9,356 nt of DNA, taken from positions 1 through 9,356 of the forward strand of contig JALHUQ010000021.1 of NCBI GenBank assembly GCA_022866645.1, in the 5' to 3' direction. The DNA comes from Woeseiaceae bacterium. Its GTDB lineage: Bacteria > Pseudomonadota > Gammaproteobacteria > Steroidobacterales > Woeseiaceae. Under the pieces are notes generated by a model that was given only the letters and a program-made list of their open reading frames with translations, did not search any database and had not been told where the DNA came from. Made by a program: the position numbers and the translations under genes. Every line of letters starts with the position of its first letter. The first letter of the stretch is position 1. Below are positions 1 through 6,933 of the stretch, in pieces.

Positions 1-96
1 CAGCTGGCAAAACGAGTCGGGATGGAGCGTACGCACCTGTATCGAAAATTGCGCTCGCTCGGTGTCGATTTCAAATCAGTGGGTAGTGATGACTAG
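1..96 (+). CDS. C-terminal end of a Fis-type HTH transcriptional regulator (partial)
   Basis: The first 31 codons of frame 1 end at a TAG at 94-96; the 5' part lies outside the window. The peptide contains GMERTHLYRKLRSLG, the second half of a Fis-type helix-turn-helix, followed by a short polar tail. This motif ends sigma-54-dependent response regulators of the NtrC family; the ERTHLYRKL wording is, from memory, most like NtrX-type members. Fis itself normally stops right after the helix, so the extra tail also favours an NtrC-type regulator. The receiver and AAA+ domains that would prove it are not visible, so the exact regulator is inference. Its last 21 bases overlap the 3' end of the convergent capA-like gene, leaving no room for a terminator between the two. 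Confidence 0.72.
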   Translation, partial: QLAKRVGMERTHLYRKLRSLGVDFKSVGSDD

Positions 97-1275
97 CTCG
101 TGTGGTTTAACGGCGGCCCGCTCGGCGGGGAGCAACTTTCCGTCAGGAAGAAACCTGAGGCCGGATTCCCCGAAATCGTCAACGCTTAAGCCACGTATCA
201 GATTCAACGCTCTTTGATTTTTGTCGATACTCGGCCCGGCCGGACGCAGTTGCACCGTGGACGTAATCTCGCCAGCTATGAAGACGCCGTCGCCATCCAG
301 TGTCGCGGATAGTATCGGCGCAACACCCTTGATTCCTGCAACGCTGATGCCGTAGTAGGTTGCGAAGTTGCCAAGACTGTAAGCGATCAATCTATCCTTG
401 TAGCGCTCCATTCCCCGCACGACATGCGGCCCATGTCCGATGACCAGATCGGCGCCCGCGTCAACCGCTCCACGTGCGAAGCCGACGACGTCGCCGCGAG
501 GCTCGCCGTAGTACTCCTCTTCCGCAAACGGGATGTGAGTGACGTCGGCGCCCTCGGCACCACCGTGAAAAGAAACGATGACGATATCGTACTTATCAGC
601 ACTCGCGGCGATTTGCTCAAACGCCGTGACGTAATCGAGCATCATGTTTGAATTCTTGGTAACGGCATAAGCCAGAACAAGCACAGAAATGTCGCCGTGC
701 TTCAGGACCGCGCTGGTCCCCTCGCGGCCGGAGTGCTCGATGCCAATCGCTGAAAGCGCTTCCATGCTGCTGCTGCGGCCCTCTTCTCCAAAGTCGCGGG
801 CATGATTATTGGCGAGACTTAAAACGTCAAAGCCGGCGTCGCCGTAGTGCTTTGCGTATCGCGTCGGCGAGCGAAACAAATAGCAAGCCTCGGGATTGCT
901 GCACTGCTTCACTGGCTCACCCCCGTCCATGAGTACGCCTTCGAGATTACCGAACGCGATATCGGCAGCAGAAATCACCGGAGCGACACCGCTTAGAAAG
1001 CTGACGCCGTCATCGTCCGGAAGATGATTCGCGGGGTAGTCCGTCCCGATCATCATATCTCCCACCGACACTATGTTGATGCGCAGAGCCGACTTGTCTC
1101 GTGGCGGCGTCGAGGGCGCTGGAACGGCTGTTGGCGGCGTTGGTGGCTGACCTGGCTCCTGCGGCGCCGGCTCTGGCGCGGGCCCTGGAGTCGTCGCGCA
1201 AGCCGCGGACAGCAACAGGAGAAACGCAACAATGACGCGAGCCGATTTAATCACCGAGGCGGATACGCATGACAT
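76..1275 (-). CDS. CapA-family (PGA_cap) metallophosphatase-like putative lipoprotein
   Basis: The 399-aa protein starts at ATG 1273-1275. Residues 10-26 form a hydrophobic signal segment ending LSAAC, a plausible though imperfect lipobox with Cys26 as the lipidation site. Residues 29-58 are a Pro/Ala-rich linker expected to hold the domain off a membrane. Residues 65-345 are a CapA/PgsA-like domain of the calcineurin-like fold: VGDMMIG (71-77), GNLEG (109-113), LANNH (154-158), FHGG (236-239) and IGHGPHVV (279-286) supply the Asp, Asn and His residues expected at the metal site, followed by YSLGNFA. CapA homologues act in poly-gamma-glutamate or capsule synthesis, but no capBC genes are here, so the substrate is unknown. 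Its start overlaps the SPOR gene by 29 nt. An in-frame GTG at 1252-1254 would cut the overlap to 8 nt but has no Shine-Dalgarno; AAGGG lies about 12 nt before the ATG. Confidence 0.9.
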   Translation of the reverse strand: MSCVSASVIKSARVIVAFLLLLSAACATTPGPAPEPAPQEPGQPPTPPTAVPAPSTPPRDKSALRINIVSVGDMMIGTDYPANHLPDDDGVSFLSGVAPVISAADIAFGNLEGVLMDGGEPVKQCSNPEACYLFRSPTRYAKHYGDAGFDVLSLANNHARDFGEEGRSSSMEALSAIGIEHSGREGTSAVLKHGDISVLVLAYAVTKNSNMMLDYVTAFEQIAASADKYDIVIVSFHGGAEGADVTHIPFAEEEYYGEPRGDVVGFARGAVDAGADLVIGHGPHVVRGMERYKDRLIAYSLGNFATYYGISVAGIKGVAPILSATLDGDGVFIAGEITSTVQLRPAGPSIDKNQRALNLIRGLSVDDFGESGLRFLPDGKLLPAERAAVKPHELVITTH

Positions 1276-1828
1276 CGATTTTGGCCGCCCTTAGCCGGCT
1301 TCGCGTCATATTCAGTTCGTCCAGATCATCAATCGGTCCTACGTAAACCCGGTAGTAGTCACGGTTGTTAACCCGCGCACGCTGCACGCGAGATTCGATT
1401 CCGTGCAAGGCCAGTTCAGCAATTCGCCGGTTGGCATCGTTAAAGGTGGAAAACGAACCAGCCTGCAACATATAGACACCCGGTTCGTCAACGGCCTGCG
1501 GTTCGACATCCTTATCGACGCTCGGGCCTTCGTTGGCAATAACCATTTCAAACGCCGGCAGAATTTTGTAAAAATCGAAACGCTCTTTCGGAGCATCTTC
1601 AGCGACTGTTTCTTTCGTCGTGGCTGTGTTGTTGACGTCGATCGAACTCTCCGCACTGGCCGGTTTCGCTTCCATTTTCGCAACGGTCACCGCCGGTTCG
1701 CGGCCTTTAACGTAAACGGCGAACGCGACCGACAAACCGATCGCAAGGCCGAATGTCATCCATAACCAGCCCGGATACTCGTCCTGTTTGTTAGTTCGGC
1801 TGGATTGCCTGGTTCTACGTTTTGCCAT
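1247..1828 (-). CDS. Short FtsN-like SPOR-domain cell division protein
   Basis: The 193-aa protein has a basic cytoplasmic N-terminus (1-19), one transmembrane helix (about 20-40), a charged periplasmic linker, a conserved-looking FDFYKILPAFEM block (84-95) and a C-terminal SPOR domain (about 117-193) with GVYMLQAGSF and YYRVYVGP strands. SPOR domains bind denuded glycan strands at the septum. The FDFY..LP block recalls the FtsN-like proteins encoded beside argS in pseudomonads, though this protein is shorter than E. coli FtsN (319 aa). The role is therefore inferred as a late divisome protein or another septal glycan-binding protein. Its ATG shares one base with the argS stop (TAATG), and GGAAG lies 7 nt upstream, so translation is probably coupled to argS. 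It overlaps the downstream capA-like gene by 29 nt. Confidence 0.9.
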   Translation of the reverse strand: MAKRRTRQSSRTNKQDEYPGWLWMTFGLAIGLSVAFAVYVKGREPAVTVAKMEAKPASAESSIDVNNTATTKETVAEDAPKERFDFYKILPAFEMVIANEGPSVDKDVEPQAVDEPGVYMLQAGSFSTFNDANRRIAELALHGIESRVQRARVNNRDYYRVYVGPIDDLDELNMTRSRLRAAKIDVMRIRLGD

Positions 1829-3579
1829 TACATTTCTTCCGGTGCCGACACGCCAAGAATAGCGAGGCCGTTTGCGACAACCGTTTTCACCGCCTTATAC
1901 AGCGCGAGGCGCGCATCGCGAAGATTCGCGTCATCGACCAACACCTTGTGCGCGTTGTAGCTGGAATGAAAGTCGCTGACCAGGTCCCGAAGATAATGAA
2001 CCAGGGTCTGCGGTGCCCGGTTCTTTGCGGCCAACTCGATAATTTCAGGGTAGCGACTCAACGCCGACATCAGTGACTTCTCCTGGCTTGTCGTCAGCTT
2101 GCCAAGGTTGGCGCGACCGTTGTCCTGATCCCAATTCATGCCTGATTCGCCCGCTCTCGCAAACACGCGCGCAATCCTCGCGTGTGCGTATTGAATATAG
2201 AACACCGGATTATCGTTGGATTGCGTCGTCGCAATATCAAGGTCGAAGTCCAGATGCTGATCATTCGAACGCATGACGTAATAGAAACGCGCCGCGTCAT
2301 TGCCCACCTCCGCGCGCAGTTGACGCAAGGTGTCGAACTCGCCGGAGCGTGTCGACATCTGCATCTTTTTGCCGCCCCGGTACAGCGTTACAAACTGCAC
2401 CAGTTCGACCTCCAGGGTATCGCCTTCATAGCCCATGGCGACGAGGCCGGCCCGCACACGGGTTACATAGCCATGGTGGTCAGCGCCGAGTATGTCGATG
2501 AGGTAATGGTAGCCGCGCTCACGTTTGTCGAAGTGATAGGCGATGTCCGAGGCGAAGTAAGTCTTCACGCCATTCTCGCGGACAACAACGCGGTCCTTTT
2601 CATCGCCAAACTTCGTTGCCGGGAACCAGGTTGCGCCGTCCTTCCTGTACAGCATACCCCGTGACTCCAGCACGGCGAGCGCATCGTCAATACGACCCGT
2701 TTTTATCAGGCTTTGCTCCGAATACCAGCGATCGAAAGTGACACCGAACTCGGCAAGGTCGTCTTCAATATCGGCGCGTATTGATTCGAGTGACTGCTGT
2801 CGAATGTGATCGAAACCGTCGTCGCCCTGTAAAGACTTCGCTTTTGCAATGATCGCTTCGACGTACTCTTCTTTATCACCGCCCGGCGCGTCCAGCGGCA
2901 ACCCGGCCAGAACGTCGCTCGCAGCAGGTGGAACGAGGGTCGCTGTATCAATCTCAGCGGCAATCTCGCGGATGTATTCACCGCGATAGCCGCCGCTCGG
3001 AAACGACACTTCGACGCCATTGGCTTCGAGCCATCGCAACCAGACGCTCGCTCCCAGAATATCCATTTGCCGACCCGCGTCATTGACGTAGTACTCGCGA
3101 TGCACCGGATAACCAACGGCTTCGAGCAAGTTGCCTACAGATGCGCCGTAGGCCGCATGCCGGCCGTGCCCTACGTGTAACGGCCCCGTGGGGTTGGCTG
3201 AGATGAATTCGAGCAGAATCTTCGGCGCGTCTTTCTTTGCCTGCCGACCGTAGTTTTCACCCGCATCGAGTATGAATTTTAGCTCGGCATGAAACGCCGA
3301 AGGACTCAAATGGAAATTGATGAACCCGGGACCCGCGATTTCCACACTCGCAATCATCGGGTTAACACCCAGTGCGTCAATAATGCTGCTTGCGATGTCG
3401 CGCGGATTCTTTTTCGCTGGCTTCGACAGGCGCATCGCGACATTGCTGGCAAAATCGCCGTGACTGGCGTCACGCGTACGTTCGACGGTCGTTTCAATGT
3501 CGAGGTCGGCCGCTGCAGCCAGAAGCTCGGGCACGCTCTGGAGTGCTTCATTAATAAGATTGGCGACGATGAGCTTCAT
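1828..3579 (-). CDS. argS: Arginyl-tRNA synthetase
   Basis: The 583-aa protein charges tRNA-Arg with arginine in the cytoplasm. It is class Ia. The N-terminal Add-1 domain covers about 1-110, with VERTRDASHGDFASNVAM the typical tRNA D-loop-binding region. The HIGH signature is HVGH at 135-138 in ANPTGPLHVGHGRHA, and the family's divergent KMSKS loop is MSTRSGEF at 408-415, as in many bacterial ArgRS enzymes that lack the canonical lysine. The C-terminal helical DALR anticodon-binding domain runs from about 460 to 583. Length and motifs are complete, so it should be functional. Its own promoter lies upstream (-35 overlapping the priA stop). There is no strong Shine-Dalgarno before ATG 3577-3579; the leader just upstream is GAACCCCC. 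It heads the argS-SPOR-capA run. Confidence 0.98.
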   Translation of the reverse strand: MKLIVANLINEALQSVPELLAAAADLDIETTVERTRDASHGDFASNVAMRLSKPAKKNPRDIASSIIDALGVNPMIASVEIAGPGFINFHLSPSAFHAELKFILDAGENYGRQAKKDAPKILLEFISANPTGPLHVGHGRHAAYGASVGNLLEAVGYPVHREYYVNDAGRQMDILGASVWLRWLEANGVEVSFPSGGYRGEYIREIAAEIDTATLVPPAASDVLAGLPLDAPGGDKEEYVEAIIAKAKSLQGDDGFDHIRQQSLESIRADIEDDLAEFGVTFDRWYSEQSLIKTGRIDDALAVLESRGMLYRKDGATWFPATKFGDEKDRVVVRENGVKTYFASDIAYHFDKRERGYHYLIDILGADHHGYVTRVRAGLVAMGYEGDTLEVELVQFVTLYRGGKKMQMSTRSGEFDTLRQLRAEVGNDAARFYYVMRSNDQHLDFDLDIATTQSNDNPVFYIQYAHARIARVFARAGESGMNWDQDNGRANLGKLTTSQEKSLMSALSRYPEIIELAAKNRAPQTLVHYLRDLVSDFHSSYNAHKVLVDDANLRDARLALYKAVKTVVANGLAILGVSAPEEM

Positions 3580-3632
3580 GGGGGTTCTGGTCTGTTTTTA
3601 AGAGCCGGCAATTCTACCGGGTTATGAGTAAC

Positions 3633-3661
3633 TGTATAGGTCCGTCGCGACTCCCGGTCAA
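3633..3661 (-). promoter_or_regulatory. Candidate sigma-70 promoter for argS
   Basis: On the minus strand TTGACC (3656-3661, 5 of 6 matches to the -35 consensus) is followed after exactly 17 nt by TATACA (3633-3638, 4 of 6 matches to -10). Transcription would begin near 3626, leaving a leader of about 45 nt before the argS ATG at 3579. The -35 box overlaps the priA TGA stop at 3658-3660. A second -10-like hexamer, TAGAAT (3611-3616), lies further down but has no reasonable -35. The assignment rests on consensus match and location only. Confidence 0.55.
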
Positions 3662-5865
3662 AAAAGTTCGATCGGATCAACGTCGATAGACCAGCGCACC
3701 TTGCGGGCTGATGCATCACCTTCAAGCACCGGGCGTAGCTCTCTGAGCACACGATGCAGGCTGGCGCGGTCGCCGCTTTGCAGCAGCAGTTGTGCACGAT
3801 AGCGACCAGCCTTACGCGCCATCGGGGCATCGACAGGACCGAGTATTCGCAATGAGTCGCTCGAATTCTCGGCGACGCAGCGCCTTGCGACCTCCAGAAA
3901 GCGATGAGCGTCCGATTTTCGATGTGCCGCGGATCGCAGCAGGGCGAGGCGTGTAAACGGAGGCCAGCGAGTAATTGCTCTCTCGGCAAGGGCGTTATCA
4001 GAAATTTCGCGATAACCGCCCTCGATCAAAGTGGCCCAAAATTTATTCTCGGGGAACGCTGTCTGTATCAGGACCTCCCCCGGACGGCTCTCGCGGCCTG
4101 CCCGCCCGGCAACCTGAATAATGGCCTGAGCCATGCGTTCGCCGCTACGAAAATCGGTACCGAACAAGCCCTGATCGGCATTCACGACGCCAACCAGCGT
4201 CAGATTCGGAAAGTGATGCCCTTTGGACAGCATCTGCGTACCGACAAGAATATTGGCATGGCCCAGGGTTGCGTTTTCGAGCGCCTCATCCATGGCGCCT
4301 TTTAGTTGTGTGCTATCGCTGTCAATACGACTGATCACCGCACCGGGAAAGCGCTTGGCCAGCGATTCTTCGAGCCGTTGCGTACCCTCACCCAGCGGTT
4401 TGACGGTCTCGCCGCATTCATCGCAGTGTTCGTTGAGTGGGCGCGACGCACCGCAGTGATGACAGCGTAGCTGCCGGCTGCCCGCATGTACCGTCAGTCG
4501 CGAATCGCAGCGCTCGCAACCCGCAATATGACCGCAGCTGCTGCAGATCAACGTTGGCGCGAAACCGCGGCGATTCAGGAAAATCAGAACCTGAGCACCG
4601 GCGTCCAGGTGCCTGTGTATCGATTCGGCCAACGGCTCGCTGATGCCCTCAGTTGCCGGTGTCCGCACAGTATCGACGAGGTGCATGGTTGGTGCTTTTG
4701 CGCCGCCGGCACGCGCCGGCAAGATGACATGTTGGTAGGACCCGCCGCGACAGTGTTGCAGCATCTCGAGTGATGGTGTGGCGCTGCCAAGAACAACCGG
4801 GATATCCAGATGCTTGGCTCTGGCGATGGCGAGGTCGCGGGCAGAATATCTCAGGCCTTCCTGTTGTTTGAAGGACTGATCATGTTCTTCGTCGACAATG
4901 ATTAGCCCCGGATTCTTCAAAGGCGTGAATATCGCCGAGCGTGTACCGACCAGGAGTGTGGCCGCGCCCGATCTCGCCGCGCGCCAGGCGGCGAGACGGG
5001 CGGTATCCGTCAGCCCCGAGTGCAGCAAAGCCGGCTCGACGCCGAGGCGGTCACGGAGGCGAGAAACGAGTTGTGGCGTCAGACCGATTTCGGGTACCAG
5101 CAATAGCGCCTGCTTGCCGGACTGCAACACATCATCAACGCGCTGCAGGTAGACCTCGGTTTTGCCGCTGCCCGTCACTCCGTCCAGCAGGTAGACACCA
5201 AAACGATCACTCAAGCGCAGTTTTGACAAGGCGTCTTGCTGATCCTTGTTGAGATCAGGTCCTGGCCGCTTGCCAGCAACCAGCCGTTCGTCGAATTCGT
5301 CCGCGCGTGCCTCGAAAGACTGAATCAACCCTTTCTCGATCAGACCCGTCGCCGCTCTGCGCCAGTTGGGCAACATTTCCGTCGCCAGTTCGACACCAAG
5401 TCCGTCGCCGCCGGCGTCAAGCAGCAACGTGAGTAATTCAGCCTGTTTCGGGGCGCGTCGCGCCAGAGCCTCGAGATCGAACTCACGAGCGCGGTCCGCT
5501 GCTGCGATCTTTTCGATCGTCGGGTGCAAAGGCTTGCCGTGTCGGAGCAAGGTCGGAAGTGCCGCCGCGACCACTTCGCCGACCGGGTGGTGGTAGTAGT
5601 CACTGACAAAGCGGATCAGCCAGAGATCGGAGTCGGACAGCAAGGCATCCTTGTCCAGGACCTCGCTGCAGCGCTTCAATTTTGCTATCGGGAGGTCGGA
5701 TTCGCTGCTCTGCCCAAGCACCATCCCGACCTGCTGGCGACGCCCGAAAGGCACCAGCACCCGTTGCCCGGTGGCGGGCGCAGGGCCTCTGGTCGGGGGC
5801 AGGTAGTCGAATTGCCGCGATAACGGCACGTTGACCGCGACTTTGATGATGGGGCTATTGCTCAC
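3658..5865 (-). CDS. priA: Primosomal replication-restart helicase PriA
   Basis: PriA reloads the replisome at collapsed forks as a 3'-5' DNA helicase. I chose GTG 5863-5865, giving 735 aa (E. coli PriA is 732). From there IKVAVNVPLSRQFDYLPP opens the 3'-DNA-binding domain as in the family, whereas the frame extends to a TTG at 5943 with unrelated sequence. The helicase core has Walker A GVTGSGKT (229-236), DEEH (325-328), GSATPS, and motifs V-VI through VGTQMLSKGHHFPN and QVAGRAGR. Inserted is the zinc region with eight cysteines at 441, 444, 450, 453, 468, 471, 481 and 484, the E. coli spacing shifted by five residues, which independently supports the GTG start. There is no clear Shine-Dalgarno before the GTG. 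It sits upstream of argS with an 80-nt gap and is divergent from the sigma-factor operon. Confidence 0.97.
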   Translation of the reverse strand: MSNSPIIKVAVNVPLSRQFDYLPPTRGPAPATGQRVLVPFGRRQQVGMVLGQSSESDLPIAKLKRCSEVLDKDALLSDSDLWLIRFVSDYYHHPVGEVVAAALPTLLRHGKPLHPTIEKIAAADRAREFDLEALARRAPKQAELLTLLLDAGGDGLGVELATEMLPNWRRAATGLIEKGLIQSFEARADEFDERLVAGKRPGPDLNKDQQDALSKLRLSDRFGVYLLDGVTGSGKTEVYLQRVDDVLQSGKQALLLVPEIGLTPQLVSRLRDRLGVEPALLHSGLTDTARLAAWRAARSGAATLLVGTRSAIFTPLKNPGLIIVDEEHDQSFKQQEGLRYSARDLAIARAKHLDIPVVLGSATPSLEMLQHCRGGSYQHVILPARAGGAKAPTMHLVDTVRTPATEGISEPLAESIHRHLDAGAQVLIFLNRRGFAPTLICSSCGHIAGCERCDSRLTVHAGSRQLRCHHCGASRPLNEHCDECGETVKPLGEGTQRLEESLAKRFPGAVISRIDSDSTQLKGAMDEALENATLGHANILVGTQMLSKGHHFPNLTLVGVVNADQGLFGTDFRSGERMAQAIIQVAGRAGRESRPGEVLIQTAFPENKFWATLIEGGYREISDNALAERAITRWPPFTRLALLRSAAHRKSDAHRFLEVARRCVAENSSDSLRILGPVDAPMARKAGRYRAQLLLQSGDRASLHRVLRELRPVLEGDASARKVRWSIDVDPIELF

Positions 5866-5901
5866 GTTTTTACATAATCCCTGGGTTTTCGTGCCTGGCG
5901 C

Positions 5902-5927
5902 TGTCAACTCCGGTCGAGCTCGGGCGT
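5902..5927 (+). promoter_or_regulatory. Candidate ECF-type promoter of the sigma-factor operon
   Basis: TGTCAAC (5902-5908) is followed after 16 nt by CGTTAA (5925-5930). Many ECF sigma factors recognise an AAC-containing -35 and a CGT-type -10 about 16 nt apart, and many transcribe their own operon. Transcription would begin near 5935, about 40 nt upstream of the sigma-factor ATG at 5975. No convincing sigma-70 promoter is seen for this operon. The core motif is short and occurs once, so this is a suggestion. Confidence 0.35.
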
Positions 5928-5974
5928 TAAACAGGACAGACAACTTAGATCACTACGTGGCGGAGTCAAGGGAT

Positions 5975-6580
5975 ATGACCGCAGGAGTAGCAGTTTTTGC
6001 GCTATCGTGCTCAGCAACACCAACCGGAGCACGAACACTGCAAAAGGAACAACAACTCGACCACTTCCTGGCGGAGGTAGAAAGGCGTGCTTTGCGTATC
6101 GCCGAAATCGCCGTGCGCGATCGGGACGAGGCGCTGGATCTCGTGCAGGATGCAATGATCAAGCTTGTTCGAAACTACAGTGGTCGCGGCACTGACGAGT
6201 GGACGCCACTTTTTTATCGAATCCTGCAAAACGGCGTTAGAGACTGGCATCGTCGACAGGCCGTTCGAAACCGGGTCATGGTCTGGTTCCAAAAGGCGAA
6301 ACCCGATGACAATGACTATGATGTCATTGCAGCGGCCGCGGACCCCATGGGCCGTTCGCCGGATGAGGAATTGCAAAATTCGGAGGCGATGCAGGACATC
6401 GAACTGGCTGTGCATGAATTACCGAGCCGACAACGAGAGGCATTCATGCTCAGAACATTTGAGGGGCTCGACGTTGCCGGGACCGCTGTAGCCATGGGTT
6501 GCAGCGAGGGCAGCGTAAAGACACATTACTCGCGAGCAGTACATGCGCTTCGCGACAAGTTAGGAGAGCACTGGCAATGA
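5975..6580 (+). CDS. ECF-type RNA polymerase sigma factor
   Basis: The 201-aa protein has sigma region 2 at about 33-97 (ALDLVQDAMIKLVRNY, then LFYRILQNGVRDWHRR for core binding and -10 recognition), a linker, and sigma region 4 at about 137-196 (ELPSRQREAFMLRTFEGLD and an HTH including GCSEGSVKTHYSRA for -35 binding). Regions 1 and 3 are absent, which defines the group IV (ECF) class. Start: the frame is open back to 5831, inside priA on the other strand, but ATG 5975 has GGAG 9 nt upstream. The family usually starts just before the LDHFLAEVERRA stretch, so about 20 N-terminal residues are unusual; a CTG at 6038 with GGAG 8 nt upstream would give 180 aa. It is first of four overlapping genes and its stop overlaps the next start as ATGA. 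Target genes are unknown. It resembles the group including Pseudomonas SbrI, from memory. Confidence 0.92.
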   Translation: MTAGVAVFALSCSATPTGARTLQKEQQLDHFLAEVERRALRIAEIAVRDRDEALDLVQDAMIKLVRNYSGRGTDEWTPLFYRILQNGVRDWHRRQAVRNRVMVWFQKAKPDDNDYDVIAAAADPMGRSPDEELQNSEAMQDIELAVHELPSRQREAFMLRTFEGLDVAGTAVAMGCSEGSVKTHYSRAVHALRDKLGEHWQ

Positions 6581-6933
6581 GCAAGACTGACGAACAATTG
6601 ACCCGGAAGGCGAAAGACGCGTTTGACGCATCGGTTGACAGTCTCGATGCGGCGACTCTGTCACGACTGAATCGAGGCAGGCAGGCGGCGTTGGCCGAGG
6701 CTGCACGTCCGATCACTCAGTGGCTGCGCTGGATGCCCGTGACGGGCATCGCCGCAGCGGTACTGATGGCCGTGATTATGCTGCGCGGCCCTGGTGATAT
6801 CGATGTCATTTCCGCGCCAGCGACGGACCTCGAAATTCTCCTGAGTGAGGAAAGCATTGAAATGCTTGAGGATCTTGAGTTTTACAGCTGGCTGGCGACA
6901 CAGGAACTCGATGGCGCAGGCGACTTTGGCTAA
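6577..6933 (+). CDS. DUF3619-like single-pass membrane protein, probable anti-sigma factor
   Basis: The 118-aa protein starts at the ATG overlapping the sigma-factor stop (ATGA, 6577-6580). A cytoplasmic N-terminus of about 50 residues contains SVDSLDAATLSRLNRGRQAA, which resembles the DUF3619 pattern of an LD..T..RL..AR..AL motif. One transmembrane helix (about 53-69, PVTGIAAAVLMAVIML) follows, then a 49-residue tail, presumably periplasmic, with about 13 Asp/Glu and one Arg. Position after an ECF sigma gene, translational coupling and N-in single-pass topology all point to an anti-sigma factor holding the sigma factor at the membrane. The cytoplasmic part is very short and has no cysteines, so this is not a zinc-binding (ZAS) anti-sigma. 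Role is inference; DUF3619 assignment is from memory of the motif and gene neighbourhood. Confidence 0.72.
   Translation: MSKTDEQLTRKAKDAFDASVDSLDAATLSRLNRGRQAALAEAARPITQWLRWMPVTGIAAAVLMAVIMLRGPGDIDVISAPATDLEILLSEESIEMLEDLEFYSWLATQELDGAGDFG

Noticed and set aside
2182..2664. A 160-codon plus-strand frame opposite argS
   Set aside because: argS is certain on the other strand and this frame shows no domain, signal or ribosome site; the same applies to the many shorter frames opposite priA and capA.
3609..3624. CCGG-loop-CCGG inverted repeat between priA and argS as a terminator
   Set aside because: The stem is only about 4 bp and no T-run follows on either strand.
5902..5907. Perfect TTGACA on the minus strand as a priA -35 box
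   Set aside because: At 16-18 nt spacing the -10 position reads CCAGGG-like sequence; the nearest AT-rich hexamer (TATGTA, 5871-5876) is 25 nt away, too far.
5915..5922. CGAGCTCG palindrome in the priA/sigma intergenic region
   Set aside because: It is short, occurs alone and falls in the spacer of the candidate ECF promoter; nothing supports it as a binding site.
5866..5943. Upstream extension of PriA to a TTG at 5943
   Set aside because: The added 26 residues do not match the family, and zinc-cysteine positions agree with E. coli numbering only from the GTG at 5865.
5831..5974. Upstream extension of the sigma-factor frame to 5831
   Set aside because: It would overlap the start of priA on the other strand, and the extra residues bear no resemblance to sigma factors; ATG 5975 has a usable ribosome site.
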